Source: Oreohelix idahoensis (Eukaryota > Mollusca > Gastropoda > Stylommatophora > Oreohelicidae). Taken from it: a stretch of DNA of 64,000 nucleotides. Where the stretch lies: contig JAMPIV010005829.1 of NCBI GenBank assembly GCA_024509875.1, positions 221,001 through 285,000 of the forward strand, given 5' to 3'. This document shows, piece after piece, positions 1 to 11,599 of the stretch. The translations under genes and the position numbers were made by a program. Below the pieces are notes generated by a model that saw nothing but the letters and a program-made list of their open reading frames with translations, had not been told where the DNA came from and searched no databases. Numbering within the stretch: the stretch's first letter is position 1; every line of letters starts with the position of its first letter.

Positions 1-124
1 TGCTCTTTTCTTTATTATATGTATTTATTTGGCTTTATATTTAATTGATAATTTATATATGTGGATTAGAATATTCCATGACAGAACCCCGGGACTAGGA
101 AACTGAAGAAACACGGAGTCAGAG

Positions 125-3115
125 TGTCGTGGTTGAGTTAGAGTGTAGAGTATTTGTCGAGGTGGACAACAGTAGTGAAATCGACAAGGGATAGTGGACT
201 GACAGAGTTATAGATTACACACACAGAAAGGTGTAAATAGGAGATGGACTTGAGACAACCTGGAAGAAGATTTACCAAAATGATCTCTCTCTCCAAGCCT
301 CAACTCACTTATGTCTGTCTAAGCACCTCCTGCTCTCTCTCTTTTCTCTTATCATACATAGAGATTATAGTAAAGAGCTAAAAATACAAATATGGATGGA
401 AAGGTCGTGAACAGCGCATTAATAAATGTGTAAAATTTATTAAAGAAGAAAAGCATGAAAATAATGCATATCATCACAACAACATAAAATTCCATCAATA
501 ATCAAATATTCATCACTAATCATATACACCAACAACCACACACACAGATCACCATTCATAAAACCTGTAGAACACAAAGAGATAAATAATCGAGTGACAG
601 TCCTTCGGTTTTCGGGGACCAGCTGAAGTAACTCCAGTAAGTGGTGTTTTCGTATATATCCTCCATCGGTGATGGAATTAACCTGAATAACATCACTGTA
701 TAGGCGCTATCGTTGGTGACCCCCCCTACTGGCGTGAGTTGGGCTGGGGGACGCTGTTTATCTCCTGCTGACCAACTGATTGAACTGGGCGACAGCCTGT
801 CCGCTTTTCGGGGACCAAATGTACTAGCTCCAGGAAGTGAATTACTTGTAGATCCTTCGTGAGGGACTAGCCTACAAAACTTTCTTTGTTGGTGCTAAAC
901 GTTGGTGACTCCCCTTATAGCGTGAGTGGGGCTGGAACTCTGTCCATAGATGGCTGCTCATACGTGCGAGGTTTTAAGTATCCAGGAAATACACCAGAAG
1001 AAGTCACTTGAGGACAAAGAGACCCAGGCGCGCTTATCCGGCGTAAGGCTCCGCTTGGCTGTAAATCCTGTTTAAACTGGTTTGGCTGTGGTTTGCTGAG
1101 TGCCCCGTTTAGGCACAAAAAAGGCGGGTGATATGGAATTCTGCTATAGGCATGCTGGGCGGGTTTGATATTCTGGAAGCCGCGATGCTCTGGCTGGTAA
1201 TCCAATAGGCGAGTAGAGAGCTACTACTGCATTTGGCGATTCCAGATTTTGCGTTGGCTCCGTTGCACTGCGTGAGCTTAACTTGGCGTTGACAAAAAAG
1301 GGTTTTGATTCAGGAACGGGGTTGACGATTCGTTGCTAGATGTATACAGAAACCCTCTAGATCGAAGAGTATATGACTTTCTTCGCCTGACTGAAGTCTG
1401 CTCTAGCGATTCGGTCTCCCTGAAACTGAGACCCAAAAGAGACACCTTTTAACTTCAAGCAACGCTAAAATCACACTAACTATACAGAAAGTTTCGCTCC
1501 ACTATGGGATTAGATTTATTGTAGTTATTGCTATGATAGTTTAGGGCTGTCTTTAACCATGTCTCCTGTTCCTTAAAAATATCAATATCAACACGCGCCC
1601 GCATAGGCTTAATATCTTTTGCACACCCAGGTACCTGTCAGTAACTGTTCTGACAGCAACAATCTACTCCTCTTCTCCCAATCTCAACATACAGGAAACC
1701 TAACCTGTAATTACAGTTAAATGAATATGCTTATTCATCTTACAACATTAAATGAATTTACATAAACAGATTACAGCATTTGACATTACACAAATAAATC
1801 GTATGTCTCCTTTGGGAAATATATTAGCATTTCCACAAAATGAGTACAAAGAAAATGCAATGTTCTTGCTATAATAATACAGTTGTGGCTAGATCATACG
1901 ATATAATTATATCTATGCCTGGTGACTGCTTTCCGTGAAAGTTATAGACTAGTGCCTAGCCACACAAGTAAGCGTAAAATGATCCTCCCTTGAGACTAGA
2001 AATATCTATCAGAAAGAATAAGTGACTATCTCCTATAATCCAGAGTTATTACCTGCATCTCACTATTCAGTTTTAAAGTGAACAATCCACACCTGACATT
2101 ATCTTACAGAAATGACAGTTAATTTTGCTGACTCTTAACCCAATGGTAAGCATTCGTGGACTGATTCTACGCCTAATATCTGTTATTGTAAGTTTAACAT
2201 TTAACCCATGATAAACCGTAACAGTTTAAGCACCACTTAATAGGCCGTAGACAGCGCTACCTTATCACTGAATAAATTACTAGGAGAAGTCCTCAGAAAT
2301 AAATTCACTTCCCTAACAGATATATATAAAAGCTAACATGAATATAATATAATAATTATAAGATATGTCAACTCACCCCGAAAAATGACTAGAACGTAGG
2401 CAAACACATTCTAGTACTGTGTTAAAGTTTGCCCTATCTCATGATGGTCATCTACGGGCCAGGAAAATTTACGAATGTCTTCTGTCTATTAAAACCAATC
2501 TACTCTTATAGATCACAAGGGACGCTCCCCCCGGACCTGGCCTGCATATTTCTACAGAAGTTCGGCGAAATACGTAATCTAGAGTAAGACAAAAGAAATC
2601 GTGCGAAAGTTCCCCAGGTAGAGAAATGCATAACATTATGCTCTATCTTGTCTAAGGGGCGAAAACCCAAAGGCTGACCGCGATTGTTATCTTCCCCTGA
2701 AACAGATCACACTCGTTACCCAGGCCTCAAAGGGTACCAGCCGCTCGTCATCAAACGTTTTAAAGCGACCAGAGAAATTCCCCTGTTGGGACCACAGAGG
2801 GTACCCGCCGCTAACGAACCGTTTCTTTCACAGAAACCGTCTTTGGCTCGTTCTAACACTTAAAGCGGACCCGAGAAATGTTTCTCTGGTCGAATGTACC
2901 CCAGGTGCGTTTAGATAACATTACGTCTAGCGTTAGCTGACCGCAGCTGGCCAGCGTAAACAACCTCGGGTGGGGTTTGAGAGGGTGAGAAAGTTTGGCC
3001 ACAAAGGTAGAAAAGGAAAGAAAAAGAAATTTCAAAATGTCCAGGAAAACAGAACATTTAAAGGAGTAATCAAATTATGGACAAGATGGTAAAATAAATT
3101 ATCTTTCACGTGACA
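125..3115 (-). repeat. 3' LTR of the LARD-like element
   Basis: This 2991-bp LTR is the downstream one in the element's orientation. It begins TGTCG and ends TGACA on the plus strand. It contains a 96-codon ORF (915-1205, minus) that is identical in the other LTR, and a 60-codon ORF (2853-3035, minus) that is nearly so. Neither resembles a known protein. Their conservation is explained by the recent shared origin of the LTRs, so I do not call them genes. Confidence 0.92.
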
Positions 3116-3119
3116 AGTG

Positions 3120-3136
3120 CCCCCCCCCCTCCCTTT
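3120..3136 (-). other. Polypurine tract
   Basis: On the minus strand this reads AAAGGGA followed by a run of ten G and a C, and ends 4 bases before the 3' LTR boundary at 3115. This is where plus-strand DNA synthesis would be primed, and it fixes the element's orientation. It overlaps the stop codon of the upstream ORF. Confidence 0.8.
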
Positions 3137-4937
3137 AAAGTTCGAGGAATACGGACAAAAATGACAGTAATTTATCTTTTCCATCGATGTCCGTTACATG
3201 TCGTAAGAACCTTCTATAATCATAACCAAAATCGTATCCAATTTCTGTCAGTACTGTATGATTAGCTCCGAGTTCATTTCTTTTCTTCCCTCTGTCTAAT
3301 AGACGTTCAGCGAATGGGATTTTGCGAGGCCAGTCGGCACTGACGCCTTCCGTTTCCGTGTGAACCTGACCTTGCTTCCGCAATTCGCTGTGCCTGTTTA
3401 TGGTCCGGAAAATTATCCGCACCTGTTGAGAGTTTCGGCCCCGCCTGAACTCACTGGCCACTGCATAGGTAATCCGCCTGTTATGTGCAGTGTAATCGTT
3501 GCTGGACTCGGGCTGTTTAATTTCCGTTATGGGTTTACCTGTCGCGGACTTGAATAACCCTCGATAGCTGCAGTCTGTCGGGGTTTTCCGCGCGCGTGTA
3601 ACCCTAGTTGGCAAATACAGCCGGTCGTTGGCCGAAGAAATGCTAGCATTTTTCTTCTGCCTCTCCACACCTACTCCGCTGTTTCGGCGGGAGCATTGAT
3701 CAATCTTCAGACCTGTGCCGTCTAAAGGCGGGTCTGGAGCTTTCCTTGCCTTGCCAGTCACAACTCTGGCTTGGTCAACGGAAATGATCAAGTTGTTCTG
3801 TAATGGCCTGGCGGAGGCGACTACTTTGCTGTCCATCAGTGGGGTTGAGACCACTGGAATAATGCGATTTGAATGAGAAAACTCTGCTGCCTGAAGCAAA
3901 GAGTAATCGATCGCATTCTGGGGTTCTACTAAATCATAACAGATCTCCGTAGCTTCTATCCGTGAAGACAGATAGGTAATATCTGCGAGTTGCAGAGTTT
4001 GTTGAGTCGCTTTCCCATTACTAGCATGACGTGAGCCAAGGCTCTCAACAATGGCTCCTTGTACAGTAGTAAGGCAGCTTTTCTCACTGTCTTCTGCCCT
4101 GAGAAGTGTGAGAGACTCAAATGGAATACCAGGGATCCCTTCGCCTGGAACCCTGTGTCCACCATAAACGTCAACTTTGCCCTCCCCTGAGGAAGTTACT
4201 GGCGTCAGTTGAATTTTGTCTTGCAATGCGAGATCCACTTCCTGGTTGACAGGCCACGCAGACTGCATGCAAAAGACTGGACGGTTTGAGATCCCGTTTG
4301 ATCGCGAAGTGCCCGAGAGAAAACTCTCGGTGTGTTTTTCCAAAGTTCCTTGGAACGGTTTGGAAAGTTTAACCCTTTTAGCAGGCGACTTATTCTTGCA
4401 CATTTTAAGCTCAGGGTGATAAGAGGAGCGGCGCCTCCTTTCTACGATCGTTGAGTTGGAGGGATACGTCTCTGCATATGGTTTTTCGCTGTCCGGCCGG
4501 GAATCTTGCGAAATATAACGTGATAGGGTGTGGCTCCCTTTTCTCGACGTCACGTGTCGGTTAGGTGCTGCTCGGTCTGGAGCGTGAGAGGCTCGGGGTT
4601 CGCCGCTTGCCAGACGGGAACAATCCGTATTACAATGCTTGTTAGCACCTGTCTCACCTTTGTGCAGTTTCCATGCCTGGGAACGTTGCGTAATTTTTCC
4701 CGTGGCTTTAGGTCTGCTGTCCCGACGTAAATTCTTTCCTTGTTTCGGCTTCGGATCCAAGTCCAAAGGAAAGTCAATTTTCTGGAGTTGGGGTTCGGTT
4801 TTAGCAGGCAAGTTTTCTTTCATGGGCGCAAGGTTTGCAGGGGCGTTGACCGTTAAGGGCACAGTAGAAAGGGAAGTAGAGTGACTACATTTAGTATCTG
4901 TTTCCACCCTCCGAATTTGGCTATCCAGTTCATTCAT
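3135..4937 (-). CDS. Large unrecognised ORF of the LARD-like element
   Basis: This 600-codon ORF is the only long open frame in the element. I do not recognise a domain in it. The product is basic and rich in Ser, Arg, Lys and Pro, with many RR and KR pairs. There is no CCHC knuckle, no DTG/DSG protease motif and no RT or integrase motif. It follows the upstream 126-codon ORF in the same reading frame, separated by a UAA codon and two sense codons before its first ATG. It could therefore be a separate product or the C-terminal part of a Gag-like protein made by readthrough. It runs to the polypurine tract, so nothing else could be encoded downstream. An open frame of this length in a young element suggests recent coding function, but I infer no role beyond a possible structural or nucleic-acid-binding protein. 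Confidence 0.6.
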   Translation of the reverse strand: MNELDSQIRRVETDTKCSHSTSLSTVPLTVNAPANLAPMKENLPAKTEPQLQKIDFPLDLDPKPKQGKNLRRDSRPKATGKITQRSQAWKLHKGETGANKHCNTDCSRLASGEPRASHAPDRAAPNRHVTSRKGSHTLSRYISQDSRPDSEKPYAETYPSNSTIVERRRRSSYHPELKMCKNKSPAKRVKLSKPFQGTLEKHTESFLSGTSRSNGISNRPVFCMQSAWPVNQEVDLALQDKIQLTPVTSSGEGKVDVYGGHRVPGEGIPGIPFESLTLLRAEDSEKSCLTTVQGAIVESLGSRHASNGKATQQTLQLADITYLSSRIEATEICYDLVEPQNAIDYSLLQAAEFSHSNRIIPVVSTPLMDSKVVASARPLQNNLIISVDQARVVTGKARKAPDPPLDGTGLKIDQCSRRNSGVGVERQKKNASISSANDRLYLPTRVTRARKTPTDCSYRGLFKSATGKPITEIKQPESSNDYTAHNRRITYAVASEFRRGRNSQQVRIIFRTINRHSELRKQGQVHTETEGVSADWPRKIPFAERLLDRGKKRNELGANHTVLTEIGYDFGYDYRRFLRHVTDIDGKDKLLSFLSVFLEL

Positions 4938-4943
4938 TCTGAT

Positions 4944-5324
4944 TTAGTGTAGCCTGCTCCTTTCTTGGCTTTCTCTGTCCCTTTCTTGGCGCTCTATCTC
5001 CCATTGCTTGTCCCGTTCTTGTTGCTCCATTTCCAATTTCTTGTCCCCTTCTTGTCTTTGCTTTTCCCTTTGCTTCTCATCTTCTATCCCTTCTTCTACA
5101 TACTGTCGGGTGAATGCTTCACTCTCCCCAGTTTGTTTACAGGACCATGCCAAGATTAAACGGCTGTCAAACCAATTGTCTACCTCGTATAGATCCTGCA
5201 GGCTTACTGCAAATTCTAGAAAGGGCTGGATTTCGCTATCCTTGTACTCCATGTACTTAGCTACCTCGAGGGCAATCCTATGCACTTTATCTAGATCAGC
5301 CATTATATCAGGGTGAGCAAACAC
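4944..5324 (-). CDS. Gag-like N-terminal coiled-coil ORF
   Basis: 126 codons. Residues 1-75 form a hydrophobic, helix-prone segment. Residues 80-126 are almost all Glu, Gln, Arg and Lys with repeated QERDK/QERDR units, which predicts a highly charged coiled coil. The Gag of the gypsy element at 57589 has the same kind of charged helix, so a Gag-like assembly role is a reasonable inference, but I see no sequence match that proves it. The frame is closed by UAA at 4944-4946 and continues in phase into the 600-codon ORF. It lies about 680 bases downstream of the 5' LTR, the usual gag position. Confidence 0.5.
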   Translation of the reverse strand: MFAHPDIMADLDKVHRIALEVAKYMEYKDSEIQPFLEFAVSLQDLYEVDNWFDSRLILAWSCKQTGESEAFTRQYVEEGIEDEKQREKQRQEGDKKLEMEQQERDKQWEIERQERDRESQERSRLH

Positions 5325-5981
5325 TATAGAAGAATAGAACCTAGAGATCTTAGTTACCTAGTGCACTAGGTGCTGATTAACTTAATAATCAATAAAATCT
5401 AGGCTAGCCTGGGAACTTTAAAAAAAACAAGAAAGTTTGTGGCTACTCTGATTGCGACAAGCAAAACCCCAAAAAACTCCAAAAAATGTAAGTGATGTAA
5501 AACTTACTATCACTTCACCCCAGTTCTGTCAGTACTAAGCTATTGAGAGGATTGGTTACTATCGTCCGAATGAACACCCTCCCTTGGTACAAATGCAAGC
5601 TAGTAACTGACTATCTGTAGCTTCTTATCTCGGATTAAAGAGCTACTCCTGAAAAAAATATTAACCCTTAAAAAAAAAATTTTCTGACTTTTTCAACAAT
5701 AGTCGTCAGATTTGTCAACCAAAAACTCAGCAGTGATACCACCAACCTTTACCAGCTGTCTCATGTGTAGCATGAACAATAAATGTAACTAAATATTATG
5801 ATTGCTGTGGAGAAAAAACGCTGTTCCGACTTCCACCCAAAAGAAATAGTTCGATATGCCTAGGGGAAAGAAATTCCTATAATCTGCCGAACACTAAACT
5901 CTAAGAATCAGAATAGAATCTTGTGAGAGATTCATCCTCGGATCGAGCACATATTAAATGTCGTACTAGATGGGTTCTAGA
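5325..5981 (-). other. Untranslated leader of the LARD-like element
   Basis: Between the primer-binding site and the first ORF there is no open frame of note. The stretch is AT-rich with short A runs. It probably serves as the RNA leader, where a packaging signal would be expected, but I see no clear stem-loop family. Confidence 0.4.
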
Positions 5982-5999
5982 ATCTCGGACGGGCTCCCA
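5982..5999 (-). other. Primer-binding site candidate
   Basis: On the minus strand this reads TGGGAGCCCGTCCGAGAT, two bases inside the 5' LTR boundary at 6002. It starts with TGG, the complement of a tRNA CCA end. The plus strand just left of it contains GGTTCTAGAATC, which resembles a tRNA T-arm (GGTTCGAATC) with two extra bases. Similarity to tRNA therefore seems to extend beyond the 18-nt site. I cannot name the tRNA. Confidence 0.6.
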
Positions 6000-6001
6000 T
6001 T

Positions 6002-9000
6002 TGTCGTGGTTGAGTTAGAGTGTAGAGTATTTGTCGAGGTGGACAACAGTAGTGAAATCGACAAGGGATAGTGGACTGACAGAGTTATAGATTACACACA
6101 CAGAAAGGTGTAAATAGGAGATGGACTTGAGACAACCTGGAAGAAGATTTACCAAAATGATCTCTCTCTCCAAGCCTCAACTCACTTATGTCTGTCTAAG
6201 CACCTCCTGCTCTCTCTCTTTTCTCTTATCATACATAGAGATTATAGTAAAGAGCTAAAAATACAAATATGGATGGAAAGGTCGTGAACAGCGCATTAAT
6301 AAATGTGTAAAATTTATTAAAGAAGAAAAGCATGAAAATAATGCATATCATCACAACAACATAAAATTCCATCAATAATCAAATATTCATCACTAATCAT
6401 ATACACCAACAACCACACACACAGATCACCATTCATAAAACCTGTAGAACACAAAGAGATAAATAATCGAGTGACAGTCCTTCGGTTTTCGGGGACCAGC
6501 TGAAGTAACTCCAGTAAGTGGTGTTTTCGTATATATCCTCCATCGGTGATGGAATTAACCTGAATAACATCACTGTATAGGCGCTATCGTTGGTGACCCC
6601 CCCCCCCCCCTACTGGCGCGAGTTGGGCTGGGGGACGCTGTTTATCTCCTGCTGACCAACTGATTGAACTGGGCGACAGCCTGTCCGCTTTTCGGGGACC
6701 AAATGTACTAGCTCCAGGAAGTGAATTACTTGTAGATCCTTCGTGAGGGACTAGCCTACAAAAACTTTCTTTGTTGGTGCTAAACGTTGGTGACTCCCCT
6801 TATAGCGTGAGTGGGGCTGGAACTCTGTCCATAGATGGCTGCTCATACGTGCGAGGTTTTAAGTATCCAGGAAATACACCAGAAGAAGTCACTTGAGGAC
6901 AAAGAGACCCAGGCGCGCTTATCCGGCGTAAGGCTCCGCTTGGCTGTAAATCCTGTTTAAACTGGTTTGGCTGTGGTTTGCTGAGTGCCCCGTTTAGGCA
7001 CAAAAAAGGCGGGTGATATGGAATTCTGCTATAGGCATGCTGGGCGGGTTTGATATTCTGGAAGCCGCGATGCTCTGGCTGGTAATCCAATAGGCGAGTA
7101 GAGAGCTACTACTGCATTTGGCGATTCCAGATTTTGCGTTGGCTCCGTTGCACTGCGTGAGCTTAACTTGGCGTTGACAAAAAAGGGTTTTGATTCAGGA
7201 ACGGGGTTGACGATTCGTTGCTAGATGTATACAGAAACCCTCTAGATCGAAGAGTATATGACTTTCTTCGCCTGACTGAAGTCTGCTCTAGCGATTCGGT
7301 CTCCCTGAAACTGAGACCCAAAAGAGACACCTTTTAACTTCAAGCAACGCTAAAATCACACTAACTTTATACAGAAAGTTTCGCTCCACTATGGGATTAG
7401 ATTTATTGTAGTTATTGCTATGATAGTTTAGGGCTGTCTTTAACCATGTCTCCTGTTCCTTAAAAATATCAATATCAACACGCGCCCGCATAGGCTTAAT
7501 ATCTTTTGCACACCCAGGTACCTGTCAGTAACTGTTCTGACAGCAACAATCTACTCCTCTTCTCCCAATCTCAACATACAGGAAACCTAACCTGTAGTTA
7601 CAGTTAAATGAATATGCTTATTCATCTTACAACATTAAATGAATTTACATAATCAGATTACAGCATTTGACATTACACAAATAAATCGTATGTCCCCTTT
7701 GGGAAATATATTAGCATTTCCACAAAATGAGTACAAAGAAAATGCAATGTTCTTGCTATAATAATACAGTTGTGGCTAGATCATACGATATAATTATATC
7801 TATGCCTGGTGACTGCTTTCCGTGAAAGTTATAGACTAGTGCCTAGCCACACAAGTAAGCGTAAAATGATCCTCCCTTGCCACTAGAAATATCTATCAGA
7901 AAGAATAAGTGACTATCTCCTATAATCCAGAGTTATTACCTGCATCTCACTATTCAGTTTTAAAGTGAACAATCCACACCTGACATTATCTTACAGAAAT
8001 GACAGTTAATTTTGCTGACTCTTAACCCAATGGTAAGCATTCGTGGACTGATTCAACGCCTAATATCTGTTATTGTAAGTTTAACATTTAACCCATGATA
8101 AACCGTAACAGTTTAAGCACCACTTAATAGGCCGTAGACAGCGCTACCTTATCACTGAATAAATTACTAGGAGAAGTCCTCAGAAATAAATTCACTTCCC
8201 TAACAGATATATATAAAAGCTAACATGAATATAATATAATAATTATAAGATATGTCAACTCACCCCGAAAAATGACTAGAACATAGGCAAACACATTCTA
8301 GTACTGTGTTAAAGTTTGCCCTATCTCATGATGGTCATCTACGGGCCAGGAAAATTTACGAATGTCTTCTGTCTATTAAAACCAATCTACTCTTATAGAT
8401 CACAAGGGACGCTCCCCCCGGACCTGGCCTGCATATTTCTACAGAAGTTCGGCGAAAGACGTAATCTAGAGTAAGACAAAAGAAATCGTGCGAAAGTTCC
8501 CCAGGTAGAGAAATGCATAACATTATGCTCTATCTTGTCTAAGGGGCGAAAACCCAAAGGCTGACCGCGATTGTTATCTTCCCCTGAAACAGATCACACT
8601 CGTTACCCAGGCCTCAAAGGGTACCAGCCGCTCGTCATCAAACGTTTTAAAGCGACCAGAGAAATTCCCCTGTTGGGACCGCAGAGGGTACCCGCCGCTA
8701 ACGAACCGTTTCTTTCACAGAAACCGTCTTTGGCTCGTTCTAACACGTAAAGCGGACCCGAGAAATGTTTCTCTGGTCGAACGTACCCCAGGTGCGTTTA
8801 GATAACATTACGTCTAGCGTTAGCTGACCGCAGCTGGCCAGCGTAAACAACCTCGGGTGGGGTTTGAGAGGGTGAGAAAGTTTGGCCACAAAGGTAGAAA
8901 AGGAAAGAAAAAGAAATTTCAAAATGTCCAGGAAAACAGAACATTTAAAGGAGTAATCAAATTATGGACAAGATGGTAAAATAAATTATCTTTCAAGTGA

Positions 9001-9002
9001 CA
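6002..9002 (-). repeat. 5' LTR of the LARD-like element
   Basis: This 3001-bp partner of the LTR at 125-3115 is longer mainly because of an extended C run near 6598-6610. It carries the same 96-codon and 60-codon reading frames. On the minus strand it would hold the promoter. Confidence 0.92.
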
Positions 9003-9007
9003 CAGAG

Positions 9008-10228
9008 GGGGGATCTATGGTCAAAATTAAAAACATCCCAGACGCGTGTAAGAGAACGATTCGTCTCTTTTATTCCTCTGAGCAAAAAACGGCTGTAGCC
9101 AAGATTGGCGTAAGTAGTGCATTTTCATTCTGTTTTATTACTAACATGTGAACTAACATATATCTATATATATTACCATGTGAAGTTTAATATGTGAAAC
9201 TCGCTATTGGATGTCAAAGTCATTTGAGGCTGGCAACCCTAGCGTATAGAGTAATGATTCATGAACCACCGCTGCACGGTCTGGTGATTGCTTTATTGAT
9301 AGTTTCGTAAAGAGAACTAAACGCATAAAGTATTTCCAGGTTCCCTATGGAGCAGGGAGGGAAAGATGAAAAGAAATGATGTGCATTCTAAGAATAATGC
9401 TTTCCTTTTTAAAGCAGTGTCAATGTCCCTATACCCATATTGACTTTAAAATTAATGTAAGTGTTCAAGCTTTAAACCAATGTAAATGAAACATAAATGA
9501 ATTTATATTGTGAAAACTTTTCAAACAGTGGAGATGTAAATGTAAAACATATTATATCTGTACGTTTAACCTTTTCATTTAAATGTAATGTAAAGCTAAA
9601 GCTATTCAGTTTAAATGTAAAGGAAGTTTTATCCCGACGGATTAAATTTAATTCTCATCCAGGGTAAATTCTGACATGGGATGGTAGAATAGAAGAGGGG
9701 GGCACATAAATGTGTCGGAAAAACGCCATACTCAGAAGAGCGTTTCGTTTCTATTTCTATTACCAGTTATTGGTGGTACCAGCAGAAAGTTCTATCTCTG
9801 GAACCAAGTGAAGGTAGACGTGGACTGACGTTGTGAGAGACGCCATTATAAGAGGGTCTTATAGACAGACGCTGAACCAACTTGGCCGTTACTCCTTGAC
9901 GTTCTTGGAACGTGCGGCGCCTGAACTTTGACCAGAGACGAGCGAGAGTACAGTAAAAAGAACTGACCCAGCAGGAGAAGAAACTACCATTGGCAGCTAA
10001 GTGAAAATATTCGCTGCCAAAAGTGACCTCCTTTATTCAGTTAAATCCCATTCAAGTGATGAAATCCTTTTCATAACTATTCAAATTATTTCTTTTAAAC
10101 TGTTAAACTTAAAGTGATTATTAAATTTTGTTATTTGTAATGTTACAAATTTAACTTCGATTCAATCCTTTTAAATGTACTACATGTTTGTCTCAATGGA
10201 AGTTACTAAACACACACTCTAAACAGAG
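9008..10228. other. Stretch without a recognised gene; possible old LTR end
   Basis: No long ORF. Two weak signals: (1) an open 31-codon segment at 9017-9109 starts with ATG and ends at a perfect splice-donor-like GTAAGT (9110); (2) a purine run at about 9692-9704 is followed by an LTR-like stretch with a TATA-like ATTATAAGAGGG near 9842, and the stretch could end near 10147. I could not find a TSD or partner LTR for the second. Neither is strong enough to call. Confidence 0.3.

Positions 10229-10310
<82 letters not shown>
10229..10310. repeat. (TA)n/(CA)n microsatellite
   Basis: An uninterrupted TA run of about 70 bases is followed by a short ACACACACAC tract. It borders the dispersed repeat that begins near 10320. 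Confidence 0.95.
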
Positions 10311-10311
<1 letters not shown>

Positions 10312-10319
10312 GTATAATA

Positions 10320-10615
10320 ATTATTCCATTGATTAACTTAGCTGTGGGGGCTTAACGAGCTAGAATAAACCATTGCTAAATTCTTCATAAAGGTGTCGAC
10401 AGATTATAGAATTAACGTGCTCAGCGACAGCCAGCATTGTTTTCGCTTATCTGAATATCTTATGAAGACTCCCATGTGATAGAAGCTTTACTACTCTTCT
10501 ATCGACATTCCTGCCAAGAGTAATCTTGTGTAAAGATAGACTCCATTGAAGCCTATAATAGTTACTTTTGAGTTTTGGCCACTGTTGGACCACTACTGCA
10601 AAGCAGGGAAGGAAA
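10320..10615 (-). repeat. Dispersed repeat with conserved peptide frame (copy 1)
   Basis: Shares sequence in the same orientation with 52830-53100. Read on the minus strand, both copies encode a similar peptide around HKITLGR.VDRR, although this copy has a stop. Both end with the same TTTTGGCCACTGTTGGACC-type block. The preservation of protein similarity between two diverged copies suggests a fragment of a former coding region in an unidentified transposon. Confidence 0.5.
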
Positions 10616-11230
10616 TACCGTCACAGTGTGTGCACACGCGCGTGTGTGTAGGCAAGGTAAATTCTAGGTAACAGGTCAACTAAACATTAATTTGGTATGG
10701 TGTATATATATTACTCGGGTAATTAAAAAAAACAATGTGATAAAGTATATGTTTCTAGACTGGAGCCAACGAGTGGAGATGTCTCATAAATCAAATAGAA
10801 ATTTATCCTTTCGTGCATTTTATGCAACTGTATATCAGGGCATGCTCTAGGAGTCCAGTCGCCCCGAGCCAACACGGGTTCAGTAGCTCCCAGCCAACTA
10901 TTTATTCGTTGCCGCCCGGTCATATTTATATCATTTATATGAGTTGGGAAAATCGTCCCAAATTGTTTATTGCTATTTGTAAACATATATCAAAAGTGAT
11001 AAGATAAATGTATTAATATAATAAATATTGTTTATAATAGTATTAAATATATGGAAGAAAAATGCTTGTGATCAATTTAAATGTAACAAATTTTAAAATT
11101 TATCTTTTACATACTTTTAAACCAGGAGTCGGCAACTGGTCGTTCTTGATCTACTGAAGGTTGCCAGTGGATCATTTGGTAAATTTCTAGGTCGCGGAGG
11201 AAGATACGTGCATAAGTTTATAAAAATAAA
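10616..11230. other. AT-rich stretch, nothing recognised
   Basis: A short GTGT/CACA tract lies at about 10625-10648. CAGGAGTCGGCAAC near 11123 resembles the terminus of some hAT elements, but I found no partner end and no 8-bp duplication. Two short ORFs (10723-10986 minus, 10813-11007 plus) overlap each other and look like chance. Confidence 0.3.
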
Positions 11231-11236
11231 TGTATA

Positions 11237-11492
11237 GAATCGTCAATAAAATGTGTTGCTTGTGTTTAACTTAATAATACTACAATAATACTAATAAACA
11301 TTAATAAAAATAATTACTAATAAAAGAGGTAAGCAATGCTAACAATCTAACGTACGAGTCTATTAATAAAACTAATATATACCATCAAAAGCTAAGGAGT
11401 TTGAAAAAAAATATTAAAATTATTGCCTATTAGCTGAAGGGGAGCCAAACACCAAAACTCATAGAGGCCCTTCTTGACTTAATTCGGCCCTG
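11237..11492 (-). mobile_element. hAT-type MITE, partial copy A
   Basis: The reverse complement of this segment matches the MITE at 12126-13491: it starts CAGGGC and then continues colinearly through TAATAGGCAATAATTT and a long T/A-rich body. It lies head to head with that copy, the two CAGGG ends facing each other about 630 bp apart. The far end is lost near 11237, where homology stops. No 8-bp duplication was found for this copy. Confidence 0.6.
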
Positions 11493-11599
11493 CACCCATC
11501 CGGCCGTAATAGCAGCAATTATGATTGACTCATTGAGTACATTTTTTCAGTGTGACAGTTTTATCGCTAATGGCGCCCCTAGAAACTGGTCCCATTGGC

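Larger units (their letters stand above)
125..9002 (-). mobile_element. LARD-like LTR retrotransposon with 3-kb LTRs
   Basis: Two near-identical direct repeats (125-3115 and 6002-9002) enclose a 2.9-kb internal region. The outer ends are TGTCG and TGACA. The 5 bases before the left LTR (120-124, CAGAG) recur exactly after the right LTR (9003-9007), which is a retroviral-type target-site duplication. The primer-binding site next to the right LTR and the purine tract next to the left LTR show that transcription runs on the minus strand. The internal region encodes two in-phase ORFs but no protease, reverse transcriptase or integrase that I can recognise. The element would therefore have to be mobilised in trans, like plant LARD or TR-GAG elements. 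By eye the LTRs differ at about 14 substitutions and a few short indels, so the insertion is young. Confidence 0.9.

Noticed and set aside
915..1205. 96-codon ORF identical in both LARD LTRs (also 6800-7090)
   Set aside because: Identity is expected from recent LTR duplication. It has no motif and no evidence of independent selection.
4216..4884. Plus-strand ORFs opposite the LARD 600-codon ORF
   Set aside because: Shadow frames of the longer minus-strand ORF.
9692..10147. Solo LTR candidate with purine tract and TATA-like motif
   Set aside because: No TSD, no partner LTR and uncertain ends; noted only as a possibility in the stretch description.
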